Notes: generated by a model not told the origin, from the sequence alone. Counted from the stretch's first letter, positions 54,569 to 62,758 are shown. The stretch is DNA of 64,000 bases from CAVVDT01 sp963747005 (GCA_963747005.1 CAVVDT010000010.1:62001-126000); one strand, 5' to 3'. Numbers and translations: made by a program.

Positions 54569-54781
54569 TCAGGACCGGCGGTCGGCGAGGCGGGGGCTGA
54601 TGAAACGGCGAGAGAGCCAGGCGAAGCCCCAGCCGGCCGCAGCGATCGCTGCGCCTGCGATGATGGCGACGTCCATCACGTGGTTATGGCCGTATCCGTC
54701 ATCGAAGATGTGGCCGGGATGGGCGAAGGCAGGCGCGGCCGCGAGAACGGTGAAAGCGGCAATGGCGACGAGACGATTCAT
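54569..54781 (-). CDS. Small membrane protein with His-rich N-terminal exported segment
   Basis: 70 residues. Signal peptide-like VAIAAFTVLAAAPAFA, cut before HPGHIFDDGYGHNHVMD; then one transmembrane segment VAIIAGAAIAAAGWGFAWL and a basic tail. The histidines would lie in the periplasm, so metal binding is plausible. It leads the cbiX operon, which suggests cobalt handling, but no known transporter family is recognised and CbtB-like features (C-terminal His, no signal) differ. Start by ATG at 54781. Confidence 0.6.
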   Translation of the reverse strand: MNRLVAIAAFTVLAAAPAFAHPGHIFDDGYGHNHVMDVAIIAGAAIAAAGWGFAWLSRRFISPRLADRRS

Positions 54782-55082
54782 GGCTGGGCGAACTCCGCAA
54801 GAAGGTTGGCATCGACGGCAGAGTTCGCGGACCTTCGGGCGATGGCCCTAGAGGCTGGCGGCAGCTTCCGGCGTTGGCCCCCTGATTGGGTCGACCGCAC
54901 CGGACTCGCTTTCAGTTCCCTGGAAAAATCCGAAACGCTGCGCGTGCGCCTAGCTGTAGCCGCTCGCATTCTGGCGGTCAAGGACGCGGGAGCGGCCCGA
55001 CCGAGCGGCAAAGCGACCGGTGATTGACAGCTTTCCGCAAAGCTGGCTTGGTCGTGCAATTATTCAACCGGGGGTATCTCCC
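54782..55082. promoter_or_regulatory. Leader region of the cbiX operon
   Basis: About 300 bp between the small His protein (-) and the LysE gene (+). On the minus strand at about 54870-54925 there is AGGGAAC, TGAAA, TCCGG and GCGGTC in the order and near the spacing of a cobalamin riboswitch core. A B12 box and the usual CCACTG are not seen. A 62-codon plus-strand frame at 54841 has poor codon bias and is not accepted. Confidence 0.3.
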
Positions 55083-55709
55083 ATGTTCGGCACCGCCATC
55101 TCGCCCGAGCTTTATCTCGCTTATGTCGCCGCCTGCATCGCCATCGTCATCGTGCCGGGGCCGACGGTGACGGTGGTCATCGCCAATTCCCTGCGCCACG
55201 GGGCGCGGGCGGGTCTCATGAATGTTGCGGGCACGCAAGCCGGCCTCGCCATTATGGTGGGGGTGCTGGCGGCGGGCCTGCACGTGATCGTGGCGAGCCT
55301 TGCCCAGGTGTTCGACGTGGTGCGCCTCGCCGGTGCCGCCTATCTGGTGTGGCTGGGCCTGAAGCTGTGGCGCTCGGATGGAACCCTCGGGGCCGCCGCC
55401 GGGCCCGCCCGGGCCGGCGGCTCGTTCTTCTGGCAGGGTTTCGTCGTCATCCTCTCCAATCCCAAGGCGCTGTTCTTTTTCGGCGCCTTCATTCCGCAGT
55501 TCATCAATATGCAGGGCAGTGCCATCGTGCAGACGCTGGTGCTGGGCGCGACCTTCATGGCCGTGGCGACAGTGCTCGACGGCGGCTATGCGCTGCTGGC
55601 CGGCGGAGCGGGCAGGCTGTTGTCGCGAACCCGGGTGAGGGCGCTGGAGATGGTGAGCGGCACCTGCCTCATCGGCGGCGGCATCTGGTTGGCGCTGCTC
55701 AGGCGGTAG
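55083..55709 (+). CDS. LysE-family amino-acid/metabolite exporter
   Basis: 208 residues from ATG 55083. Six hydrophobic segments; family signature YLAYVAACIAIVIVPGPTVTVVIANSLRHG, then GTQAGLAIMVGVLAAGLH, LAGAAYLVWLGLKLWRS and FVVILSNPKALFFFGAFIPQFI. Members of the RhtB/LysE class export neutral or basic amino acids or lactones. Substrate unknown. The stop codon overlaps palindromic element B. The orientation is opposite to the cbiX operon. Confidence 0.9.
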   Translation: MFGTAISPELYLAYVAACIAIVIVPGPTVTVVIANSLRHGARAGLMNVAGTQAGLAIMVGVLAAGLHVIVASLAQVFDVVRLAGAAYLVWLGLKLWRSDGTLGAAAGPARAGGSFFWQGFVVILSNPKALFFFGAFIPQFINMQGSAIVQTLVLGATFMAVATVLDGGYALLAGGAGRLLSRTRVRALEMVSGTCLIGGGIWLALLRR

Positions 55710-55753
55710 AGCATGATGCCGAAAAGTGGGCACCACATTTCGGCATCATGCTC
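55709..55753. repeat. Palindromic intergenic element, copy B
   Basis: Perfect 16-bp arms GAGCATGATGCCGAAA (55709-55724) and TTTCGGCATCATGCTC (55738-55753), with an inner GTGG-GCA-CCAC hairpin. It may end transcription of both convergent genes. Same family as copies at 7431 and 62694. Confidence 0.85.
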
Positions 55754-55766
55754 CAGGCATTGGACT

Positions 55767-56813
55767 CTATGGGGCGACCATCGCCTCATCGAGGCAGTGC
55801 GCGACATGCGCGGTCATGCGGCGCATGCGCCAGGCTTCCTGCTGCCACAAGAGCTGCTTCTGCCCGCCGGTCCGGGTCTTCTGGCCGACCCGCGCCCAAC
55901 GCCGCAGCACCTCGGCCAGATGAACGACCAGTCCGATCGGCGACGCCGCCTCCGCGAGGCTCAGGCCATAGCCACCGAGAAACGCCTCGGCGTCGGCCGA
56001 TCGCACCCCGAGCGGATTCATCTGCCGCTCGAAGGTGATGGCGACCTTGCGCACGTCGACATAGATCATGAAGCGGCTGAGATCGGACAGGACCGGCTGA
56101 TCGTGCAGCGCCAGCATGTCGATACCGACCAGGCGCTCACCGGTGTCGAACAGGTTGTAGGGGGTGAAATCGCCATGCACGGCGGTGTGCGGAAGCGGCA
56201 TGCCGGCCAGCCGGTCAGCGGCCGAGCGCAAATGTTCGAGCGTGCCGGCGAACAGGGGATCGGCCATCATCTGCTGTTCGAGCGCGGGATCGGTGGCGAA
56301 GGGCCAGTCGATCCAGCGCAGTACCAGTTCGGGCTCGAAAGGTCGTGGCCCGACGCCGTTGGCCGCATGATAGCGCTGCAACCATCGGCCGGCATCGGCC
56401 AGCAGGTCGAGCCGCGGGCGGTCGGGCACCACCCGCCACGACCACAGCCGCTTGCTCAGCGCGGTGCCTTCGATCCACTCCATGAACAGCGTGTGCTCGT
56501 CCTTCAGCCATCCCAGCGGTCTGGCGGCGGCAAAGCGCGAACCCTGCATGGCCGCATAGCTCGCTTGCTGGGCCTCGAATTGCCAGCGCGGCTGTTGCGG
56601 ATGGAGAAGCTGGTGGTAGACCTTGACGGCGACGTCGCAGTCCCGGCCAGGGGACCGGGCGCGGTACACGTGGGCCTGGCGCGATCTTTGCGGCTCGCCC
56701 ACCAGCGACCATCGAGCGTACGGATCGAGGGCTGGCAGAAGCACGCCCAGCACATGCCCGGCCGTGGGCGGCGCGCGCTTGATCGGCGGGTCTAGCTTGT
56801 GGGGTTCGGCCAT
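55767..56813 (-). CDS. APH-family phosphotransferase
   Basis: 348 residues. Brenner-type catalytic loop AVHGDFTPYNLFDTGE with His-Gly-Asp-x4-Asn, preceded by the ATP-lysine strand CDVAVKVYHQLL and followed by VGIDMLALHDQPVLSDLSRFM as the metal Asp. It phosphorylates an unknown small molecule or glycan. TMEWIEG hinge-like LFMEWIEGTALS. It overlaps no other gene and is divergent from the sulfotransferase gene at 56877, 63 bp apart. Confidence 0.75.
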   Translation of the reverse strand: MAEPHKLDPPIKRAPPTAGHVLGVLLPALDPYARWSLVGEPQRSRQAHVYRARSPGRDCDVAVKVYHQLLHPQQPRWQFEAQQASYAAMQGSRFAAARPLGWLKDEHTLFMEWIEGTALSKRLWSWRVVPDRPRLDLLADAGRWLQRYHAANGVGPRPFEPELVLRWIDWPFATDPALEQQMMADPLFAGTLEHLRSAADRLAGMPLPHTAVHGDFTPYNLFDTGERLVGIDMLALHDQPVLSDLSRFMIYVDVRKVAITFERQMNPLGVRSADAEAFLGGYGLSLAEAASPIGLVVHLAEVLRRWARVGQKTRTGGQKQLLWQQEAWRMRRMTAHVAHCLDEAMVAP

Positions 56814-56876
56814 GTTACCACGACCTGAGCCGTTGCGGCGCCTTTGTCAATCACCGCCCGAAACCGGTTCGGCGCT

Positions 56877-57689
56877 ATGCCTCGACCGATGCTCCGGATG
56901 CTCATGCCCGCAGCCCTTGCAGCAAAATCCACCCGTTCTTCGCCGCTGGTCGATTTCGCCATTGTGGGCGCGCAGAAATGCGGAACGACCGCCATCATGC
57001 AGATGCTTTCCAGGCATCCCGACGTCTACATGCTGCCGAAGACCAGGCACAACTATTTCGTCTACGCACCATTGGCCTTTACCCCTATGGCCCGATGGGG
57101 TTACGAGCGCGACTTCAAGCCGGGGACCCAACACAGCTGCATCGGCGAATCCTCCTCCAGCTACCTGTTCTATCCGCACGCGCTCAAGGGGCTGAGGCGC
57201 TACAATCCGGCCATGAAGCTGATCGTCACTGTGCGCCATCCGGTGGCGCGGGCGTTTTCCCACTGGAACATGAACGCCGCCAAGGGCATCGACACACGCT
57301 CCTTTGCCGATGCCGTCCGCGACGAGATGGCAAACCGCCTCATCGGCCGCCGGCGCTATCGCTTCGCCTATCTCGAACGCGGCCTCTATGGCCGCCAGAT
57401 CGAGCGCCTGCTGCAGATCTTTCCGCGCCACCAGGTACTCATTCTGCACAGCCAGGACACGCTGTCCGATCCTCAGAGCACCTGGGTGCGGTTGTTGGCG
57501 CTACTCGACCTACCCGAGGCACCGCCGCCCAGGCGGCATGTGTGGAACGCGCGCACCTACACCAGCCGCCTCGATGAAAACACAGAAGCCAGGCTGAGCG
57601 GCTATTTTGGCCCCGATATCGAACGTCTCAGCCGCCTGACCGGCCATGACTTCAGCATCTGGCGGTCGGCGGCCGATGGTAGGGGGTAG
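56877..57689 (+). CDS. Heparan-sulfate-type sulfotransferase domain protein
   Basis: 270 residues from ATG 56877; a TTG at 56844 is possible. VDFAIVGAQKCGTTAIMQML is the PAPS 5'-phosphosulfate loop; LPKTRHNYFVYAP has the catalytic region; KLIVTVRHPVARAFSHW is the 3'-phosphate site. The fold is like the N-sulfotransferase domain of heparan sulfate NDST. It probably sulfates a surface glycan. Second sulfotransferase in the window after 23470. Start context lacks a clear Shine-Dalgarno. Confidence 0.85.
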   Translation: MPRPMLRMLMPAALAAKSTRSSPLVDFAIVGAQKCGTTAIMQMLSRHPDVYMLPKTRHNYFVYAPLAFTPMARWGYERDFKPGTQHSCIGESSSSYLFYPHALKGLRRYNPAMKLIVTVRHPVARAFSHWNMNAAKGIDTRSFADAVRDEMANRLIGRRRYRFAYLERGLYGRQIERLLQIFPRHQVLILHSQDTLSDPQSTWVRLLALLDLPEAPPPRRHVWNARTYTSRLDENTEARLSGYFGPDIERLSRLTGHDFSIWRSAADGRG

Positions 57690-57710
57690 GCAGTCGTGAC
57701 CCCAGCGCGA

Positions 57711-57812
57711 AGGCAGGCTCTCTTGTCCTGAAGCGGATTGAGGACGCCGGAGATAGTGGGCATTAGCCGCACCATTGGCGGAGGCATCTTGCTGCCGATG
57801 CCAAGGCGTTGA
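57711..57812 (+). pseudogene. Possible LysE-family C-terminal remnant
   Basis: One frame gives LLS, a stop, SGLRTPEIVG and TIGGGILLPMPRR followed by TGA, similar to the ending of LysE-type proteins (compare SGTCLIGGGIWLALLRR at 55700). It has no start and an internal stop, so it is only a relic if real. The rest of 57690-57916 has no recognised gene. Confidence 0.3.
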
Positions 57813-57916
57813 ATCATTTAGGATCGAATCAGCAAAGTTTGGTATGCCCTAACGCAACTCAACGGAGCGGCTAAGTTCGTTCCTCCAAAACCTAAGCTTA
57901 AATCGGACCGCTAAAG

Positions 57917-59251
57917 GTGACTAAGAATACACACGAAATCAGAGATCCCGTCCATGTATTCGTTCGTCTCGACAGTCACGAACGCGAGGTCTTGAACTCG
58001 CGGCCTTTTCAAAGGTTGCGGCATATCCATCAGTTGGCGTTGACCTATCTCGTATATCCGGGCGCGACCCATAAACGGTTTGAGCACTCGCTTGGTGTTA
58101 TGGAGTTAGCTGGGCGCATTTATGATGTTGTGACGAACTCAGATAACCTCAACGATCAGGTCAAGGCACTGCTAGAGCAGATCAACAGGCCCGATGATAT
58201 CAGATATTGGCGACGTGTGCTCCGGATGGCCGCTTTATGCCATGATCTGGGCCATCTGCCTTTTTCACACGCGGCTGAAAAAGAGCTCCTACCGGATGGG
58301 TGGGACCATGAACGATTAACACGTGAAATAATTTGTAGTGACGACATGCGTGCCATTTGGGAGAGAGTTACACCACCACTTCGAGTAAACGATGTCGTAA
58401 AATTAGCAATTGGCCCGAAAAAGGCCAAAGACTTAGAGTTTACCGATTGGGAGGCAGTGCTTTCCGAAATAATTGTGGGAGACGTCTTTGGCGCCGACCG
58501 CATGGACTATCTCCTGCGTGATTCTCACCATGCCGGCGTTGCCTATGGTAAGTTTGACCACTATCGCCTCATTGACACACTGCGAATTCTTCCAACTTCT
58601 CCATTCGATGAGAAAGGCGGGTCACAAGAAACTGCCCTCGGAATTGAGGAGGGGGGAATACAATCAGCCGAGGCGCTAATGCTTGCACGATACTTTATGT
58701 ATTCCCAGGTGTATTTTCATTCTATTCGAAGAATGTATGATATACATCTAAAGGAATTTCTGAAGGAGTGGTTGAATAATGGATCATTTCCGATTGATAT
58801 CGGCTCGCATATTTGCATCACGGATAATGAGATAACTGCCGCGATGCTTGAGGCAGCTTATGATAAAACGAAAGTTGGCCATGACCAAGCGAGACGAATT
58901 ATATGTCGTGACCATTATAAAGTTATTTATGAAAGAAATCCGGGAGATACAGAGATAAATCCGGAGGCAGGGATTGCCATTTTCCATGCATTGTGCGGCG
59001 AATACGGCAGTCAATACTTTCGGCATGACCGCTATAATCAGAGTGGTGGGGTGCCTGACACGCCCGTGAGATTGCGCAATGGTGACATTGTCTCGTCGAT
59101 AGCGTTTTCGGACACTTTGGCGCACGTTCCAACAGTCTCGATTGACTACGTATTCGCAGATCGAGCAATTCTCAGTAAGGCAGAGAGGTGGTTAAAAGAG
59201 CGGAGGACAGAATTGATAAAGCCAAGGGAAGTGGAGGAAAACAATGAATAG
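57917..59251 (+). CDS. HD-domain (SAMHD1/dGTPase-like) phosphohydrolase
   Basis: 444 residues from GTG 57917. EIRDPVHVFVRLDSHEREVL and FQRLRHIHQLALTYLVYPGATHKRFEHSLG form the family start. The metal site is His57, His109-Asp110 in LCHDLGHLPFSH and Asp194 in DVFGADRMDYLLRD. Related SAMHD1 and YwfO proteins hydrolyse dNTPs to nucleosides; the substrate here is inferred. The gene is much less GC-rich than its neighbours (AT-rich codons), with a weak ribosome site, and overlaps the next gene by 8 bp, so the two form a transferred module. Confidence 0.82.
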   Translation: MTKNTHEIRDPVHVFVRLDSHEREVLNSRPFQRLRHIHQLALTYLVYPGATHKRFEHSLGVMELAGRIYDVVTNSDNLNDQVKALLEQINRPDDIRYWRRVLRMAALCHDLGHLPFSHAAEKELLPDGWDHERLTREIICSDDMRAIWERVTPPLRVNDVVKLAIGPKKAKDLEFTDWEAVLSEIIVGDVFGADRMDYLLRDSHHAGVAYGKFDHYRLIDTLRILPTSPFDEKGGSQETALGIEEGGIQSAEALMLARYFMYSQVYFHSIRRMYDIHLKEFLKEWLNNGSFPIDIGSHICITDNEITAAMLEAAYDKTKVGHDQARRIICRDHYKVIYERNPGDTEINPEAGIAIFHALCGEYGSQYFRHDRYNQSGGVPDTPVRLRNGDIVSSIAFSDTLAHVPTVSIDYVFADRAILSKAERWLKERRTELIKPREVEENNE

Positions 59252-59789
59252 ATTGAGGAATGCTGCGCTTCTCACCAACCTCATTGAACAAATGAGAGAA
59301 AATAAAAATTGGTGTGGTGAAACTCATATTCAGAAGGAGGTTTATATCGCACAAGAATTATTAAAAGTACCTCTCAATTTTGATTTTATACTCTATAAAC
59401 ACGGGCCGTTTTCGTTTGAATTGAGGTCGGAGTTGGCCGCTCTTCGAGCAGATGGCTTGATTAAACTCAGCCCACATTGGCCCTATGGCCCGAGAATCGA
59501 AGTTACAAGTCGTGTGGCACAAATACAAAAAGCTTTCAGTGAGACGCTTGGTAAATATCGCCGGCGTATTGAATTTGTAGCTAACGCAATCGGGGGTAGG
59601 GGAGTGGCCGAGTTAGAGCGTTTGGCAACCGCATTATTTGTCACGCTGCATCAAGGAATAGATGCCACGGTTGAGCAGCGATCTCGTGAACTTAGAAGAT
59701 TAAAGCCTCATATTCTTGGTGAAGACGCATCAGAGGCTGTTCGCGAAATTGATGTATTGGTAGTGGCGACTCGTCAACTTGTCGCGTGA
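59244..59789 (+). CDS. YwgA-like winged-helix protein, partner of the HD protein
   Basis: 181 residues; the ATG lies 8 bp inside the HD gene. The N-terminal half resembles YwgA/Panacea (DUF4065)-type winged helices: HIQKEVYIAQELLKVP, FDFILYKHGPFSFELRSEL and LRADGLIKLSP. The C-terminal half is a charged helical region (VEQRSRELRRLKPHILG). In Bacillus subtilis ywgA lies near the HD gene ywfO, which supports a conserved link. Panacea proteins act as antitoxins in several toxin-antitoxin pairs. Whether this one controls the HD enzyme is inference. AT-rich like its partner. Confidence 0.55.
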   Translation: MNRLRNAALLTNLIEQMRENKNWCGETHIQKEVYIAQELLKVPLNFDFILYKHGPFSFELRSELAALRADGLIKLSPHWPYGPRIEVTSRVAQIQKAFSETLGKYRRRIEFVANAIGGRGVAELERLATALFVTLHQGIDATVEQRSRELRRLKPHILGEDASEAVREIDVLVVATRQLVA

Positions 59790-59803
59790 GGGGCGAAATC
59801 ACG

Positions 59804-60988
59804 CTATGCGGAGGCGAGCAGCGCCCTGACCGCCTGGCGGTCGTCCAGCCCCATGAGGCCGGCCTGGCCGATGGCGAGGCGGATTTCCGAGCGGAACAGC
59901 CGCACGGCGTGCTCGGCGCCGGCCCCGCCGAAGGCCGCCACCGTCCAGTAGAAGGGCCGCCCGGCGAAGCAGAAATCGGCCCCCAGCGCCATGGCGCGCA
60001 ACACGTCCACGCCTTCGCGGATGCCGCTGTCGACGATAACCACCGCCTTGTCGCCGATGGCATCGACAATGCGCGGCAGGGCATCGATGGCGGCGGGGGC
60101 GGCGTCGAACTGGCGGGCACCGTGGTTGGAGACGATGACGCCATCGGCGCCAGCCTCGATGCATTTGCGCGCATCGTCGACAGAGAGGATGCCCTTCACC
60201 AGCATCTTGCCCGACCATTGCCGGCGGAGGTCGCCAAGTTGTTCCCAGGACGCCGGATTACGCTCGCGGATGATGCTGGCGAGCTGGCTGTCGCGGTCCT
60301 TGTCGGGGTCGATATAGGGCAGGAAGTTGGCGACCGTGGGCAGCGGGCGCGACAGCGTCGCCGCCGTCCATGCGGGACGTTTCGCCATGTGCCACAGATG
60401 GATGGGGCGCAAGTGAAAGGGAAAGCTCATGGCGTTGCGCAAATCGCGGGCGCGCTTGGAATAGGACGGCACATCGACGGTCACCACCAGGGTATCGATG
60501 CCGGCGGCGGCGGAACGCTTCAGAAGATCGCTGTTGATGGCATTGTCGTTGACCACATAGAGCTGGAACCACACATGCCCGGGCCCCGCCGCGGCGATCT
60601 CCTCGATCGGCTTCACCGATACCGTGGAGGCGATGAACGGCAGCCTGTGGCGGGCCGCCGCGTGCGCCAGATGCAGTTCGCAATCGGGCCAGAAGCTGCC
60701 GCCATAGCCGACCGGGGCCACCCCGATGGGGGCCGAATAGGTCCTCCCCATTAGGCTGACCGCCGGATCGCAATGCTCGATGTCGATGCCGTAGCGCGGC
60801 ACCAGCGCGATCGCCTCGAAGCCGCGGCGGTTGCGTGCAAGGCCTTCCTCGCCATCGCTCGCCCCCGAAAGATAGCCCTCCAGGAAGGCCGGCAGCCGTA
60901 AGGGTGCCCGCCGCTCGGCATCGGCAAAGGTCGGGCACAGGCGCATCAGGCGGGGATCGAGGGCATCGTCGGGCGGGGTGTCGGTCAT
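59804..60988 (-). CDS. lldD: FMN-dependent alpha-hydroxy-acid dehydrogenase (L-lactate dehydrogenase type)
   Basis: 394 residues from ATG 60988; a further upstream start would add 21 residues. FMN-binding (beta/alpha)8 barrel: PIGVAPVGYGG, STVSVKPIEEIAAAGPGHVWFQLYV, TVDVPSYSKRARDLRN, MLVKGILSVDDARKC and the catalytic His in VIVSNHGARQFDAAPAAIDALPRI, with IVDSGIREGVDVLRAMALGA as the phosphate loop. It oxidises an L-2-hydroxy acid such as L-lactate to the 2-oxo acid. Next to the AT-rich HD module, whose insertion seems to fall just after its stop. Confidence 0.88.
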   Translation of the reverse strand: MTDTPPDDALDPRLMRLCPTFADAERRAPLRLPAFLEGYLSGASDGEEGLARNRRGFEAIALVPRYGIDIEHCDPAVSLMGRTYSAPIGVAPVGYGGSFWPDCELHLAHAAARHRLPFIASTVSVKPIEEIAAAGPGHVWFQLYVVNDNAINSDLLKRSAAAGIDTLVVTVDVPSYSKRARDLRNAMSFPFHLRPIHLWHMAKRPAWTAATLSRPLPTVANFLPYIDPDKDRDSQLASIIRERNPASWEQLGDLRRQWSGKMLVKGILSVDDARKCIEAGADGVIVSNHGARQFDAAPAAIDALPRIVDAIGDKAVVIVDSGIREGVDVLRAMALGADFCFAGRPFYWTVAAFGGAGAEHAVRLFRSEIRLAIGQAGLMGLDDRQAVRALLASA

Positions 60989-61080
60989 GGCGGCCGTGGG
61001 GCAGGGCGTGGAAGGGAGCCCCTGATTGCCACGCGGCAGCGCGTCAGGCAATTGCCAAGCGCATCGAAAGTCACTAATCC

Positions 61081-61587
61081 ATGGCGGCCATGAACCGCAC
61101 CGGCTTCTATCCCGGGTCCTTCGATCCGGTCACCTATGGCCATCTCGATGTCATCGCCCGGGCCGCCCGTCTGGTCGATCGGCTGGTGCTCGGGGTGGGC
61201 GTGCATCACGGCAAGGCGGGCCTCATCCCCGTCGATGAGCGCCTTCGGCTGCTGGAACAGGTGACGGCGCCGCTTGCCGCCCATGCCGGCATCGCCATCG
61301 AGATTTCCACCTTCGATGGCCTGAGCGTCGATGCTGCCCGCACCTGCGGGGCCGGGCTCATCATCCGTGGCCTCAGAGATGCCACGGATTTCGATTACGA
61401 GGTGCAGATGGGCCAGATGAACGCCGCCATGGCGCCCGACATCGAGACCATCTTCCTGGCGGCCAGCCCCGCCACCCGCATGATCGCCTCTTCGCTCGTC
61501 AAGCAGATCGCCATGATGGGCGGCGACATTTCGCCTTTCGTGCCCGAAGCCGCCGGACTGGCGGTGGCCAGGGCCCTTTCCCAGTGA
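61081..61587 (+). CDS. coaD: Phosphopantetheine adenylyltransferase
   Basis: 168 residues from ATG 61081 (an ATG at 61090 is equally possible). TGFYPGSFDPVTYGHLDVI has the T/HxGH motif; IIRGLRDATDFDYEVQMGQMN and the ISSxxxR-related IASSLVKQIAMMGGD follow. It adenylates 4'-phosphopantetheine in coenzyme A synthesis. Its stop overlaps a possible GTG start of the next gene; coaD-ppi-ppi-queA-tgt is the usual alphaproteobacterial order. Confidence 0.96.
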   Translation: MAAMNRTGFYPGSFDPVTYGHLDVIARAARLVDRLVLGVGVHHGKAGLIPVDERLRLLEQVTAPLAAHAGIAIEISTFDGLSVDAARTCGAGLIIRGLRDATDFDYEVQMGQMNAAMAPDIETIFLAASPATRMIASSLVKQIAMMGGDISPFVPEAAGLAVARALSQ

Positions 61588-61598
61588 TTTCCGGAGAC

Positions 61599-62150
61599 AT
61601 GACCGCCATGATGACGACCCTCGCCCGGCTCGCCGCCGCGCTTGCCTTTGTTGTGTTGCTGGCCGCCCCCGCCGGCGCCCAGAACCTCGATCCCGAAAAC
61701 ACCCTCGTGATGCAGCTCAGGTGCGGCAAGGTGGTGATCGCCATGCGCCCCGACCTGGCGCCCAAACACGTGGCGCGCATGAAAAAGCTGGCCCGCGAGC
61801 ACTTTTTCGACGGCATCATCTTCCACCGGGTGATCGACGGCTTCATGGCCCAGACGGGCGATCCCACCGGCACCGGCATGGGCGGTTCCAAATATCCCGA
61901 TCTGAAAGCCGAGTTCTCCGGTGAGCATTTCAAGCGCGGCACCGTCGGCATGGCCCGTTCCTCCGACCCCGACAGCGCCAATTCGCAATTCTTCATCATG
62001 TTCGCCGACGGCGGCTTCCTCGACAACAAGTATACCGTGTGGGGCCAGGTGGTTCAGGGCATGGACTGTGTCGACCAGCTCAATCGCGGCGAGCCGCCCG
62101 CCAACCCCGACAAGATCATCTCCATGCGGGTGATGAAGGATATCAAGTAA
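61599..62150 (+). CDS. Exported cyclophilin-type peptidyl-prolyl isomerase
   Basis: 183 residues from ATG 61599 after GGAG. Signal peptide MTTLARLAAALAFVVLLAAPAGAQ, then the cyclophilin core: KVVIAMRPDLAPKHVARMKKLA, FFDGIIFHRVIDGFMAQTGDP, GTVGMARSSDPDSANSQFFIMF and YTVWGQVVQGMD. It catalyses proline isomerisation in periplasmic protein folding. Paralogous to the following cytosolic gene. Confidence 0.93.
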   Translation: MTAMMTTLARLAAALAFVVLLAAPAGAQNLDPENTLVMQLRCGKVVIAMRPDLAPKHVARMKKLAREHFFDGIIFHRVIDGFMAQTGDPTGTGMGGSKYPDLKAEFSGEHFKRGTVGMARSSDPDSANSQFFIMFADGGFLDNKYTVWGQVVQGMDCVDQLNRGEPPANPDKIISMRVMKDIK

Positions 62151-62192
62151 CCCAATCGTTGACCGTCATTTGCCTGAAAGAAGGAGACTGTT

Positions 62193-62663
62193 TTGGCCGA
62201 TCTCGAAAATACCCTTTATGTCGATCTCGACGGCGGGCGCGTGGTCATCGACCTGCGCCCCGATCTGGCGCCGCAGCATGTGGCGCGCATCAAGGAACTG
62301 GCCCGCGAGGGCTTTTATGACGGCACGCCCTTCCACCGGGTGATCGAGGGCTTCATGGCCCAGGGCGGCGATCCCACCGGGACCGGCACCGGCGGCTCGA
62401 AAAAGCCCAACCTGCCGGCCGAGTTTTCCAGCGAGCCGCATGTCCGCGGCACCGCCTCCATGGCCCGTGCCCAGAACCCCAATTCGGCCAACAGCCAGTT
62501 CTTCATCTGCTTCACCGACTGCGGCTTCCTCAACAAGCAGTACACCGTGTGGGGCCGGGTGAGCGAAGGCATGGAGCATGTCGATGCCCTGCCGCGCGGC
62601 GAGCCGGTGGCAAAGCCGGGCCGCATCAGGAAGATGCAGGTGGCCGCCGACGCCGCCGAGTGA
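62193..62663 (+). CDS. ppiB: Cytosolic cyclophilin-type peptidyl-prolyl isomerase
   Basis: 156 residues, starting at the unusual codon TTG (62193) with AAGGAG six bases upstream, which decides the start. NTLYVDLDGGRVVIDLRPDLAPQHV, FYDGTPFHRVIEGFMAQGGDP and NSANSQFFICFTDCGFLNKQYTVWG match PpiB. No signal peptide. A tandem pair with the exported enzyme. It is followed by two palindromic elements before queA. Confidence 0.94.
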   Translation: MADLENTLYVDLDGGRVVIDLRPDLAPQHVARIKELAREGFYDGTPFHRVIEGFMAQGGDPTGTGTGGSKKPNLPAEFSSEPHVRGTASMARAQNPNSANSQFFICFTDCGFLNKQYTVWGRVSEGMEHVDALPRGEPVAKPGRIRKMQVAADAAE

Positions 62664-62693
62664 GGATGCGGCCAGTCGGTCGGCTTCGCCTGC

Positions 62694-62745
62694 TAGAGCG
62701 TGATCCGGAATAGTGTAAGCACTTTTCGGATAAAATCACGCTCTA
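62694..62745. repeat. Palindromic intergenic element, copy C
   Basis: Arms TAGAGCGTGAT (62694-62704) and ATCACGCTCTA (62735-62745) enclose CCGGAATAGTG-type and CACTTTTCGG-type inner arms. Same family as copies A and B. Confidence 0.8.
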
Positions 62746-62758
62746 TCTTATTGGAATC

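Noticed and set aside
54841..55027. 62-codon plus-strand frame between the His protein and the LysE gene
   Set aside because: Third-position GC is much lower than in real genes here, no ribosome site, no known relative; treated as leader DNA.
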